Shown here one piece after another: positions 43,734-52,330 of a DNA stretch of 64,000 nt; positions within the stretch are counted from its first letter, which is position 1; every line of letters starts with the position of its first letter. Source of the DNA: Streptomyces sp. NBC_01775 (GTDB lineage: Bacteria; Actinomycetota; Actinomycetes; Streptomycetales; Streptomycetaceae); NCBI RefSeq assembly GCF_035917675.1, contig NZ_CP109104.1:124001-188000 (forward strand), written 5' to 3'. The position numbers were made by a program, and so were the translations under genes. The notes beneath the pieces were generated by a model. It saw only the letters and a program-made list of their open reading frames with translations. It had not been told where the DNA came from and did no database searches.

Positions 43734-44806
43734 GTGTCACGGCCGGCGCCTTGGAGCACAGCGTCGATGTCGTCCGCCCGCGCGTCCTCGCTCACCCCCC
43801 GGAGCGGATCGCCCTGTATGCGGGGGTGCAGATCAACGGAGCCCCCCACCTGGGGACCAGCGTCATGCAGACGGCGGCGTTCTTGCTGGCGCGAGCCGCC
43901 CGTGAGCGCTTCGGCGCGGCGGTCGTGGTGCGCTTCGGCGCCCTGGACAACACCGCGTTCGACAAGCGGGTGTGCGCGGCCACCGGCACCCTCTACGAAC
44001 GTTCGTACCACCACGTGCTGGGGCCCGACGGGATCGCCGAGTTGACCAAGCGCTACTACGGCGATCTGTTCGACGCGCTGTGCGAGTCCACCGGGGTGCC
44101 GTACGAGGTGGAGACCTACACCCATCAGCAACTCGGGGTGCGCTTCCGGGAGGAGTTCCTGGAATCCCTGGCCCGCCGGGAGAGGCTGCGCTGGATCCTG
44201 GCCCCGTCGCACGGGAACGTGCCGGTGGGTTTCCCCTGCCCACGGTGCGGCTGGCTCCAGAAACACGGCGAGGACACCGACCTGCTGGCGGCGGACGCCA
44301 CTGGAGCCCGGTTCGCCGCGCGGTGTCTCGACCACGGCCGGTACGAGGCCGAGGTGGCGCCGGACAACGCGACATTCATCGGGCTGACGACGCTGCACCG
44401 CAACCTCGTCAAGGAGCGGGTCGCCGTCCGGGACGAGGCGCTGCCCGTCATCGTCAAGGGCGCCGACTGGGCGGGCGGCTGCCGGTTGGTGGACGAGGCG
44501 TTCCTGGACTATGCGGATACGTTGCCTCCGTCGCGGGTGTTCACCCCTGTCGTGCTCTCGGTGTCAGGCGCCAAGCTGTCCAAGACGCTGATCCAGGAGG
44601 GCACGGCGCAGCTCTCGCCGGAGACCGAGCCGTGGATGCTCGACACCACCGCCTGGCAGGGATCCAGGCCGGGTTACGCCCGGATGCTGCACGGCCTGGT
44701 CACGCTGATGCTCTCCGATCCCCGCCACTTCGAACGCGGTTACACGACGCGTGAGGTGGCCGGGCTCGTCGACAGCCACCGGCTCATCGACGCGGCAGCG
44801 GGGTGA
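43697..44806 (+). CDS. Free-standing class-I aminoacyl-tRNA-synthetase-like enzyme (LysRS-I-like core)
   Basis: 369 residues from ATG 43697 (AGAGGTGAG upstream). Rossmann catalytic core with degenerate class-I signatures: HLGT (51-54) in place of HIGH and KLSKT (293-297) in place of KMSKS. A zinc knuckle is formed by Cys181-x2-Cys184 with Cys210/His213. KGADWAGG (254-261) occupies the place of the GKDH/GGSY-type block of class-I LysRS. There is no C-terminal anticodon-binding domain: the protein stops ~70 residues after KLSKT. It therefore probably activates an amino acid for small-molecule synthesis, not for decoding. The tail overlaps the convergent EctD-like gene by 23 bases. Confidence 0.75.
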   Translation: MPSPPATPVSPVSVTAGALEHSVDVVRPRVLAHPPERIALYAGVQINGAPHLGTSVMQTAAFLLARAARERFGAAVVVRFGALDNTAFDKRVCAATGTLYERSYHHVLGPDGIAELTKRYYGDLFDALCESTGVPYEVETYTHQQLGVRFREEFLESLARRERLRWILAPSHGNVPVGFPCPRCGWLQKHGEDTDLLAADATGARFAARCLDHGRYEAEVAPDNATFIGLTTLHRNLVKERVAVRDEALPVIVKGADWAGGCRLVDEAFLDYADTLPPSRVFTPVVLSVSGAKLSKTLIQEGTAQLSPETEPWMLDTTAWQGSRPGYARMLHGLVTLMLSDPRHFERGYTTREVAGLVDSHRLIDAAAG

Positions 44807-45698
44807 TGTCGCGACTGGCCAGGTAGCCCGGGCGGGGGGCCGGCGCGGCGAAGGGCTCCCCGAGCCCGTTCTCGACGCTGTTGAAGACGACGAAGAGGTT
44901 GGTGCGCGGGAACGGCGAGACGTTCCCGGCGGAGGCGTGCAGGCAGTTGCAGTCGAACAGGACGGCCGAGCCCGCGGGACCGGTGAACTGCCGGATGCCG
45001 TGCCGACGCGCCAGGTCGGTCACGGTGGTGCGGTCCGCCGGACCGGCCGGCAGCGCCTTCCCCAGGAGGGAGAGTTTGTGGTAGTCGGGCGGTGTCTCTC
45101 CTACCGACGGCACGAAGGTGCGGTGCGAACCCGGGATGATCATGAGTGGTCCGTTGAAGGGTTCGTTCCCGGTGAGGGCGACGGAGAAGCTCAGCGCACG
45201 CGGGGCGGGCATGCCGTCCTCGGAGTGCCACGTCTCGAAGTCGGCGTGCCAGCCGAACTTGGAACCGTCGAACGCCGACTTGAGGTTGACGCGGCTCTGG
45301 TGCACATACACCTCCGAGCCCAGCAGCTGACGGGCGATGCCGGCCAGCCGGGAACCGCCCACGACACGGGCGAAGGCCTTGCTGAGCGCGTGCACCTCGA
45401 AGACGGAGCGGATGCCGTCGGCGACGTCCGGCTCGGGTGCCACCCGCCCCGAGGCCCGCACGTCCGCGTCCCGGCCCAGCCGCTCGGTCTCCGCCAGGCA
45501 GGCGGCGATCTCCTCCGCGTCGAGCAGGTCCTTGAAGGCGAGGAAGCCGTCCCGGTCGAACGCGTCCACCTCACCGGCGGCCAACGGTCCTTCGGCCGCC
45601 GCGTCCCACACGACGGGATGCCGCCGCGCGAAGGGAACGGACCGGCGCACGGAACGGGTGGGATACAGGTCCTCGACGGAATCTGCTGCGGTGGCCAT
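44784..45698 (-). CDS. EctD-like Fe(II)/2-oxoglutarate hydroxylase (PhyH family)
   Basis: 304 residues from ATG 45698 with GGGAGAA upstream. Iron ligands His151-x-Asp153 and His254. The EctD fingerprint is almost complete: FGWHADFETWHSEDGMP (148-164, Ser to Ala in HSD) preceded by HQSRVNLK, and later MIIPGSHRTFVP and LFDCNCLHASAGN. EctD hydroxylates ectoine; relatives hydroxylate free amino acids. No ectABC genes are nearby, so in this cluster the substrate is probably the local diamino-acid product. Convergent with the aaRS-like gene. Confidence 0.86.
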   Translation of the reverse strand: MATAADSVEDLYPTRSVRRSVPFARRHPVVWDAAAEGPLAAGEVDAFDRDGFLAFKDLLDAEEIAACLAETERLGRDADVRASGRVAPEPDVADGIRSVFEVHALSKAFARVVGGSRLAGIARQLLGSEVYVHQSRVNLKSAFDGSKFGWHADFETWHSEDGMPAPRALSFSVALTGNEPFNGPLMIIPGSHRTFVPSVGETPPDYHKLSLLGKALPAGPADRTTVTDLARRHGIRQFTGPAGSAVLFDCNCLHASAGNVSPFPRTNLFVVFNSVENGLGEPFAAPAPRPGYLASRDITPLPRR

Positions 45699-46216
45699 GG
45701 TCGCTCGTTCTCCCTTTCCTCAGCGGACAGGCGAGTTCCCGGGAACTCTGCCCGCCAGGGGTTCCGAAAAACTCTGCGGATAACACACTTCCGGGAAGCA
45801 GAACGATTTCCGCCATGGTCAACAAATCCTCGCCCACAGCTCCAGGAACCACTTTGGAAGCCATTCCTCAAAAGCTCAGCAACGAACACCCCGGCTGCCT
45901 GGTTCACAGTTCTCACCGCCCCACCATAGGTATTCCCATGAGGCGGTCGTCGCGAGCGGGTGACGAGCGGCGGGAGAGCGGGAAGAGCGACCCCAGCTCA
46001 CACCGACGGCCGCCGTCCGCCCCGCGACGCGGACGGTCCGGCGCAGGACGCAGCCGCGCGAGACGACATTCCGCACGGCCGTCCGAATCCACGCCAACAC
46101 GACTGCTTGCGTGATCCCGCACAATCAGGCATAGGTGGTATGATCCGTTTTCCTCTCACATTCCGATCCGCCCCGAATCTCCCTCTTCCTCCCCGCCTTC
46201 CGGTCCGAGGAGCGAT
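45699..46216. other. Divergent regulatory region between hydroxylase and ABC importer genes
   Basis: 518 bases with lowered GC at 45720-45935, suited to divergent promoters. Short frames here (for example from 45815) have low third-position GC and are not credible genes. The last bases contain the GAGGAG ribosome site of the binding-protein gene. Confidence 0.5.
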
Positions 46217-47149
46217 GTGGCAGCCAGCGGAATCCCACGCCTTTCCTCCCTCGTCACAGCCGTGTGTGCCGTTTTGATGTCCGCTCTCCTGACGGGCTGC
46301 GGCAAGGAGGGCTCCCCGCCGGGAAGCGTGGCCTTGCTGACGGGCCGACAGACCGCGCGCCTGGACTATCCGGTCGCGCCCCGGACCCCGGTCCGGGACT
46401 CCCGTGTCCTGGCACGCGCGCAAGAGCGGGGCAGCATCAAGGTGGGCGTCAAGTCGGACCACCCCTTCCTCGGGTTCGAGGACCCGATGACAGGCCGTCG
46501 CGGCGGATTCGACATCGAGATCGCGACCATGGTCGCGGCGGATCTCGGATTCGGACGCAAGGAAATCGACTGGCAGACGGTCCCTCCGCAGGGCCGCGAA
46601 ACGGCGATCGCGCAGGGCGATGTCGACTATTACGTGGCGGCCTACACCATCAACGCCGAACGCAAGAAGCAGGTGTCCTTCGCGGGTCCTTACTACATCG
46701 CGGGCCAGGATCTTCTGGTGAAGAAGAACGACAGGGAAATCCGCGGCCCCGACGACCTGACGGGAAAGCGGGTGTGCACGGTGACGGGATCCACGCCGTA
46801 CGAACGCATCAGCCGGCCCCGGTACGGCGCCCAGGTCATCTCCCATGACAGCTATGCCCAGTGCGTGCAGGATCTTGTGACGGGTGTGGCGGACGCGGTG
46901 ACCGCCGACGACGCGATCCTGAAGGGGTACGCGGCCCAGAACCAGGGCCGGCTGCGGGTCGTCGGAAATCCCTTCTCCCAGGAGCCCTACGGGGTGGGGC
47001 TGGCCAAGGGGGACGCGGGGCTGCGCGACGCGATCTCCGGCGCGCTGGCGGCGCACATGCGCGACGGGGACTGGCGCAGCGCCTACGACGCCACGCTCGG
47101 CCGCTCCGGGGAGCCGCCCCCGCGGCCACCCGAAGTGCGGCGCGGCTGA
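46217..47149 (+). CDS. Amino-acid ABC transporter substrate-binding lipoprotein (GluB-like)
   Basis: 310 residues from GTG 46217 with GAGGAG upstream. Lipobox LLTGC with lipidated Cys28. Type-3 periplasmic-binding fold of the glutamate/glutamine/His class: SIKVGVKSDHPFLGFED, GGFDIEIATMVAADLGF, VDYYVAAYTINAERKKQVSF, and GKRVCTVTGSTPYERI. It would capture an acidic or polar amino acid outside the cell. First gene of a unit with two permeases. Confidence 0.9.
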   Translation: MAASGIPRLSSLVTAVCAVLMSALLTGCGKEGSPPGSVALLTGRQTARLDYPVAPRTPVRDSRVLARAQERGSIKVGVKSDHPFLGFEDPMTGRRGGFDIEIATMVAADLGFGRKEIDWQTVPPQGRETAIAQGDVDYYVAAYTINAERKKQVSFAGPYYIAGQDLLVKKNDREIRGPDDLTGKRVCTVTGSTPYERISRPRYGAQVISHDSYAQCVQDLVTGVADAVTADDAILKGYAAQNQGRLRVVGNPFSQEPYGVGLAKGDAGLRDAISGALAAHMRDGDWRSAYDATLGRSGEPPPRPPEVRRG

Positions 47150-47271
47150 CTTCCGGCCCGCCGTACGGACCCGGTCGCCGCCCGGGTCCCGTCGCCGTCC
47201 GGCCGCCTCCGCGCCACGGCGCGCGGCGCTGGGGCGGCCCCCTCCGCCCGTTCGTCCGCCGGGGAGGCACC

Positions 47272-47919
47272 GTGCACGTACTGCTGGACAACCTCGGACT
47301 GTTCCGCAGAGGATTCGTGGGAACCGTGGAGCTGACCGTGGTGAGCACCCTCGTCGCCCTGCTCCTCGGCGGCGTCCTGACACTCTTCCGCATCGGCCCC
47401 GTGCCGCTGCTGCGGGGTATCGGCTCCACGGCGGTCACGCTGCTGTGCAACACACCGCTGACCCTGCTGTTCTTCGGGGTGACCCTCGGCCTGCCGATGC
47501 TGGGACTGACGGACCTGAGCTACTTCACGCTGGCGGTGATCGCCCTGAGCGCCTATTCGTCGGCGTTCCTGTGCGAGGCTCTGCGCTCGGGAGTCAACAC
47601 CGTGGACACCGGCCAGGCCGAGGCCGCGCGGAGCCTCGGCCTCAGCTTCCCCCAGACCGCGCTGTTCGTGGTGCTCCCGCAGGCCGGCCGGGCCGTTCTG
47701 CCTCCGATGAGCAGCGTCATCATCACCCTGGCCAAGAACTCCGCACTGGCGGGCGGGTTCAGCGTCTTCGAGATGTTCACCGTGGAGAAGACACTGATCG
47801 AGCAGGGCTACGCGGTCACCACGGTCTTCTTGTGGGTCGGTCTGGCCTATCTGGTACTCATCGCCGCCATCAGCGCGGTCTTCCGTTTTCTGGAGCGGCG
47901 GTTGGCGGTGCCGCGATGA
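47272..47919 (+). CDS. Amino-acid ABC transporter permease (GluC-like)
   Basis: 215 residues from GTG 47272 behind GGGGAGG. Five or more membrane helices; the EAA loop is seen in GQAEAARSLGLSFPQTALFV, VVLPQAGRAVLPP. This is the HisMQ/GlnP permease family. 122 bases follow the binding-protein gene and the next permease start overlaps its stop by 4 bases. Confidence 0.9.
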   Translation: MHVLLDNLGLFRRGFVGTVELTVVSTLVALLLGGVLTLFRIGPVPLLRGIGSTAVTLLCNTPLTLLFFGVTLGLPMLGLTDLSYFTLAVIALSAYSSAFLCEALRSGVNTVDTGQAEAARSLGLSFPQTALFVVLPQAGRAVLPPMSSVIITLAKNSALAGGFSVFEMFTVEKTLIEQGYAVTTVFLWVGLAYLVLIAAISAVFRFLERRLAVPR

Positions 47920-48821
47920 CGGGCGCCGTACCGGTCCTCTTCGACACGCCAGGCCCCCGGGCCAGGCGCCGGCACCGGCTCTACGGCCTGCTGGCACTCG
48001 TCGGCGCGCTGACCGCGAGCGCCGCCGTGCTGTTGCGGCTGAGCGACGCGGGGCAGTTCGTCGCCGCCATGTGGGAGCCGTTCACCTACCAGGGGGTGCA
48101 GGAGCGGGTATTGCGCGGCGTGCTCGACACGCTCAAAGCGTTCGCACTCGCGGTGGTGCTCTCGCTGGCCCTCGGGCTGCTGCTCGCGCTCGGGCGCCTC
48201 TCCGAGCACCGCTTGATCCGCTGGCCGTGTGCCGCCCTCGTCGAGGTGTTACGCGCCTTGCCACTGCTCATCCTGATCTTCGCGCTGTACAACATGGCCG
48301 TTCTCCGCGATGCCGTCGAAGGCTTCGCGGGCGCCTTGCGCGACGCGCTCGGAGCCCCCGGGGACTGGCTGGCCGCACACTTCGCCGCACCGACGCTGTG
48401 GGCGCTGGCCATCGGGGTCGCGCTCTACAACGGGGCGGTGCACGCGGAGTTGCTGCGCTCGGGTGCGCGGGCGGTGGGCGTCGGCCAGTGGGAGGCCGCG
48501 TACGCGCTGGGGATGCGCAAGACACAGGTGATGTCCACGGTCGTACTGCCGCAGACGGTGCGGGCCATGCTGCCGGGCCTCATCAGCCAGATCTCCGTCA
48601 CCCTGAAGGACACCTCGCTGGGCTTCATCATCATGTACGAGGAGTTGCTGTACGCCGGGAAGCTCCTGGCCCAGAACATCTCCACCCCGTACGGATACCC
48701 CTATCTGCCCGTGCTGTGCGTCGTGGGCTCCCTGTACGTAACGATGTGCCTGTTGCTCTCCCTGCTGGCCCGTCAGCTGGCCGGACCCCGGCAGCGCCGC
48801 CGGGCCAGGGTGCGGTCGTGA
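47916..48821 (+). CDS. Amino-acid ABC transporter permease (GluD-like)
   Basis: 301 residues from ATG 47916 (ATGA overlap). HisMQ-family membrane protein with an N-terminal cytoplasmic stretch, six or so helices and the EAA motif region GQWEAAYALGMRKTQVMSTV, VLPQTVRAMLPG. With the previous gene it forms a heterodimeric channel. No gene for the ATP-hydrolysing subunit follows; the next gene is convergent. Confidence 0.9.
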   Translation: MTGAVPVLFDTPGPRARRRHRLYGLLALVGALTASAAVLLRLSDAGQFVAAMWEPFTYQGVQERVLRGVLDTLKAFALAVVLSLALGLLLALGRLSEHRLIRWPCAALVEVLRALPLLILIFALYNMAVLRDAVEGFAGALRDALGAPGDWLAAHFAAPTLWALAIGVALYNGAVHAELLRSGARAVGVGQWEAAYALGMRKTQVMSTVVLPQTVRAMLPGLISQISVTLKDTSLGFIIMYEELLYAGKLLAQNISTPYGYPYLPVLCVVGSLYVTMCLLLSLLARQLAGPRQRRRARVRS

Positions 48822-48891
48822 CGGCGTACGGGGTCCGCACAGGGGCACCCCGGGCGCCGCGCGCCGAAGCCGCTGCGGCGCCGGCCCGGGG

Positions 48892-50232
48892 TCATCGACG
48901 GTGCGGCCGGTCCACCGGGTCCCCGGCCGGCGCCGCAGGGCGCGGCAGCCGTCGCGGAGGGTCGGCCGCGGCGACGGGCCGCGCGCCTGCGGGGCCGGGG
49001 CGCCCGGGCAGTGGCAGTCGACCGCCCCGGCCCAGCGCCGTGAGGGCCGCCGCCGAGACGAGGCCGATCGCCGCGCAGCACACCCAGGGCAGTCCGGACC
49101 AGCTCCGGTCGGAGGCGTCCATCATCCAGCCGATGAGGCTGTTGCCCCCTGCCGCCGTCAGGCCCGATACGACGTAGAACAGGCCAAAGTAGGTGCCTGT
49201 GAGGTGCTCACCGCCGAATCGGGGGATCAGCTCCATCGCCTGCGGCTGCACGACCATCACCCCCAGGTACAGCAGCAGAGTTCCGGCCACCAGCGGAAGC
49301 AGCCACAGCGCGGCCTGTCCCGGCCCGTGCGGGTGCGCGCGGCCGGCCACCAGCAGCGGGGGCAGGAACCCCCCGGCCATCATCAGCAGCCCGCGTGCCA
49401 TCCACCGGGCCGCACCGCCTCTTCGCGCCAGGCCACGGGTGAGGCGCAGTTGGCAGGTCATGTTGGCGACGGCACCGGCCGCGAGCAGGACACTCACCGC
49501 TTCGGGGCGGCCGGTGACCTGCTGTGCGCCGTCGGAGACGAGCAGGTAGAGCTGGTTTTCCAGCGTGGTCATGCCGGCCATGGCGAGTGCGAACAGGAAG
49601 AAGCCCCGGCTCCCCAGCGCCTCCCGCCACTCCTGCAAGACGGCCCTGCGCCTCTCCGCCGGCCGGCGGTCGGGCATCGCCCACAGTTGCAGCGCGGACA
49701 GCACGGCGAAGACGCCGGCGGCCACCAGCGCGCAGGTGCGGAAGTCGAGGAGCAGCAGCACGCTGCCCAGCAGCATGCCGAGCAACGAGCCAGTCATGGC
49801 GAACACGTTGAGCAGTGCGAACGCTTCGGCCTTGCGGTCCCCCGACTCGTGCGCCAGGTAGGAGCGGACGGCGGGGTAGAACAGTGCCCCCGCGAGTCCG
49901 CTGAGCACCGAGGCCGTGACCAGGACGGGCAACGAGGTACCGAGCGCGAACATGCCGAAGCCGACGACGCGCAACCCGCAGCCGGTGATGATGACCAGGC
50001 GGGGCCCGAACCGGTCAGCGGCGGAGCCGCCGAGCACGAACAGCCCTTGCTGGCTGAGGTTCCGCAGTCCCAGCACCACGCCGACGACGGTCGCCGACAG
50101 TCCCAGATCGTGGGAGAGGTAGGTGGCGAGGAACGGGATGAGGAGGTAGAAGCCGACGTCTACGCCGAGTTGATTGATGAGCAGCACGCGCACGGCGACA
50201 GGGAAGCCGCGGACGGCACGAAGTGTGTGCAT
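48892..50232 (-). CDS. MFS exporter
   Basis: 446 residues from ATG 50232. The start is uncertain because the ribosome site is poor, and a start at 50328 adds 32 residues. Eleven or twelve helices; loop motif GGSAADRFGPRLVIITG between helices 2 and 3; the helix-5 region SGLAGALFYPAVRSYLAHES is drug/H+ antiporter-like. The last ~40 residues are an Arg/Pro-rich cytoplasmic tail. Its position at the edge of the cluster suggests export of the product or self-resistance. Confidence 0.85.
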   Translation of the reverse strand: MHTLRAVRGFPVAVRVLLINQLGVDVGFYLLIPFLATYLSHDLGLSATVVGVVLGLRNLSQQGLFVLGGSAADRFGPRLVIITGCGLRVVGFGMFALGTSLPVLVTASVLSGLAGALFYPAVRSYLAHESGDRKAEAFALLNVFAMTGSLLGMLLGSVLLLLDFRTCALVAAGVFAVLSALQLWAMPDRRPAERRRAVLQEWREALGSRGFFLFALAMAGMTTLENQLYLLVSDGAQQVTGRPEAVSVLLAAGAVANMTCQLRLTRGLARRGGAARWMARGLLMMAGGFLPPLLVAGRAHPHGPGQAALWLLPLVAGTLLLYLGVMVVQPQAMELIPRFGGEHLTGTYFGLFYVVSGLTAAGGNSLIGWMMDASDRSWSGLPWVCCAAIGLVSAAALTALGRGGRLPLPGRPGPAGARPVAAADPPRRLPRPAAPAGDPVDRPHRR

Positions 50233-50597
50233 GGGATCCGTCGCGTCGTACCAGCGGCGCCCGGGGCGTTCGCTGGTGGTGGACGGCGGACGCGCGGGGT
50301 GGAATGCGCCGAGGCCTCCTGCCGTCACCGCTTCCCGGTCGGCCGGAGGGCCCCGGACCCGCCGTCTCGCGGGAGGGGGGAGGCGTCGCCCGGTAAGGCG
50401 GTGCGGAGCATCAGCACACCTCCGATAGAGGGATCACCTTCGCAGAATAGCCAATACGGACTACTCGCCGTAATCCCCCTCAAGTATCAAAATCAGCTGC
50501 TGAAGTGTCCGAAAATTGCTGGTCACGCAGCTGCCCTCTGTCCGCGAACCGGGGGCGCTCGTACGGTGAACGCGCCCTTCCCGGACAGGAGGTCCCG
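50233..50597. other. Divergent promoter region between MFS and NHL genes
   Basis: GC drops around 50415-50520, which suits promoters for both genes. No gene is supported. The NHL gene's ribosome site (CAGGAGG) lies at its right edge. Confidence 0.5.
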
Positions 50598-51671
50598 ATG
50601 CAGACACCTGACAACTCCGGTACAGCGAGGACGAGTTCACCCACCCGCCTCTCGGCCGGCCACGCCATCACCTACGCGGGGTCCGGGGAGGCCGCCTCCA
50701 CGGGTGACGGCGGCCCGGCGCGCGCGGCGGCCCTGAACCAGCCCCGCGCCCTGGCCCAGGACGCGGCCGGCGATGTGTACGTCGCCGAGTGGAAAGGACA
50801 CCGTGTCCGGCGCATCCACGCCCAGGACGGCACCATCGCCACCGTGTCGGGCACCGGCACCCCGCGCTTCGACGGCGACGGAGGCCCGGCACGGGACGCG
50901 TCACTGTACGAACCCGGAGGTCTCGCCATCGACGCCGAGGGGGCCTTGTTCATAGCCGACTACTGGAACCACCGCATCCGCCGGATCGCCCCGGACGGCG
51001 TCATCACGACCGTCGCCGGGACGGGCGACCCGGGATACGACGGCGACGGCGGCCCGGCACTGGAGGCGCGGTTCACCGAGCCGCGCGGTCTGGCCTTCGA
51101 CGCCTCGGGGAACTTGTACGTCGCCGAGTGGGGCGGCCACCTGGTCCGCCGGATCGCCGCCGAGGACGGCACGATCAGCACGGTCGCCGGCACGGGTGAG
51201 CCTGCCGACGGCCCGGACGGGGTGCCCGGTCCGGAGTGCGCCCTGCACCACCCCATCGACCTCGCCGCGGGGGCGGACGGGCGCGTCTACATCGCCGACT
51301 GCCACAACCACCGGGTACGGGTGATCGCACCCGACGGCACGGTCACCACCGGGGTCGGCACCGGCAGCGCCGGCTGCGACGGACCCGGGCCGGGCAGCGC
51401 GACCCGGGTCGACCAGCCTCGCGGGGTCGACCTGGACGACGAAGGACGCCTGTATGTCGCGGACTCCCTCAACCGGCGTGTCTGCGTACTGGATCCGGAG
51501 GGCACCCTGCGCACCGTGGCCGGCGGTCCTCCGGGCCACGAGGAGGAGGGCGGGCCGGCCCTCGGCGCCGCGCTCGTGCTGCCGAGGGCGCTGGTGCTGG
51601 GCCGGAGCGGCGAGCTGTACATCGCCGAGTCGGACAGCAACCGCGTACGACGGATCGCGCCCGAGCCGTAA
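50598..51671 (+). CDS. NHL-repeat beta-propeller protein
   Basis: 357 residues from ATG 50598 (AGGAGG). Six NHL-type repeats of ~54 residues, each with the pattern GTGxPxxDGDGGPAxxAxLxxP followed by GLAxDxxGxLYVAExxxHRVRRI; examples begin near residues 26, 80, 136, 190, 246 and 300. They would form a six-bladed propeller. There is no signal peptide, so it is cytoplasmic. Such propellers act as binding scaffolds or as lyase/hydrolase-like enzymes; no catalytic site can be assigned. Probably an accessory member of the cluster. Confidence 0.88.
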   Translation: MQTPDNSGTARTSSPTRLSAGHAITYAGSGEAASTGDGGPARAAALNQPRALAQDAAGDVYVAEWKGHRVRRIHAQDGTIATVSGTGTPRFDGDGGPARDASLYEPGGLAIDAEGALFIADYWNHRIRRIAPDGVITTVAGTGDPGYDGDGGPALEARFTEPRGLAFDASGNLYVAEWGGHLVRRIAAEDGTISTVAGTGEPADGPDGVPGPECALHHPIDLAAGADGRVYIADCHNHRVRVIAPDGTVTTGVGTGSAGCDGPGPGSATRVDQPRGVDLDDEGRLYVADSLNRRVCVLDPEGTLRTVAGGPPGHEEEGGPALGAALVLPRALVLGRSGELYIAESDSNRVRRIAPEP

Positions 51672-51724
51672 GAGCGCGGTGGAGTCACCACCGCTGCTCG
51701 TACAGCTCGCACAAGCGGTTCTCG

Positions 51725-51930
51725 TACAGCGCAGCCGCACTCGAACCCACCGATACGGGGTGTTGCCCGTGAGGGCCTTGAAACAGTGCATGAAATGGAA
51801 GAACGGCTGCAATAGGCCGGAAAGCACAGGCCATCAGGCGTAATGGGTTCGGTGAGATTTTCGCGCACATAGGGGATCACCACCCTCGGCTGACGCGGAT
51901 TCAGTGCTGCGACCTGCTGGTTTTCACCTA
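51725..51930 (-). pseudogene. AraC-family regulator remnant
   Basis: On the minus strand NPRQPRVVIPYVRENLTEPI begins the AraC helix-turn-helix domain; after a frameshift it continues as LLQPFFHFMHCFKALTGNTP and YRWVRVRLRC, the second helix-turn-helix. The ligand domain and the end are missing. It may be the lost regulator of a neighbouring unit. Confidence 0.7.
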
Positions 51931-52330
51931 CCGGGCGGCGCGCGAGAAGATGACCCGCGGTGAACCGCGCGGCCACGGAACGGGGCGGGACGACGAGACC
52001 CCTCGGCCAGGACGACGCCCGAGCGCGGCGGAGCGGGTACCGGCTGGGCGACACCAGTGCCCACGCGAGGCTCTGCCGAATGCCTCCACCTGATGAGGCA
52101 CAATCGCGACGCCACTCTTAACGCAGGGCCCGTCCCCGCACGCCGTCGTCCGCCAACCGCCACAGCTGACGCCCCATCAGGCAAGTCAGCGACAAGTCAT
52201 TCATCATCAGCCCCGCCGAAAGCCAGCTCCGGACCGCCACGAAGCGACATCATCGAACCCGAGCCATGCTCACCCTGACCAGCGAAGTTCCAGCCGGCAG
52301 CCACTACTGCCGGCCCTCCTGGAGGTACCC
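51931..52330. other. Upstream region of dhaK
   Basis: No gene is seen. It may contain the N-terminal debris of the AraC remnant. The dhaK ribosome site TGGAGG lies at 52319-52324. Confidence 0.45.

Noticed and set aside
45815..46114. Possible small gene or leader peptide in the hydroxylase/importer intergenic region
   Set aside because: Third-position GC is low in both directions and no ribosome site is present; more likely a promoter region.
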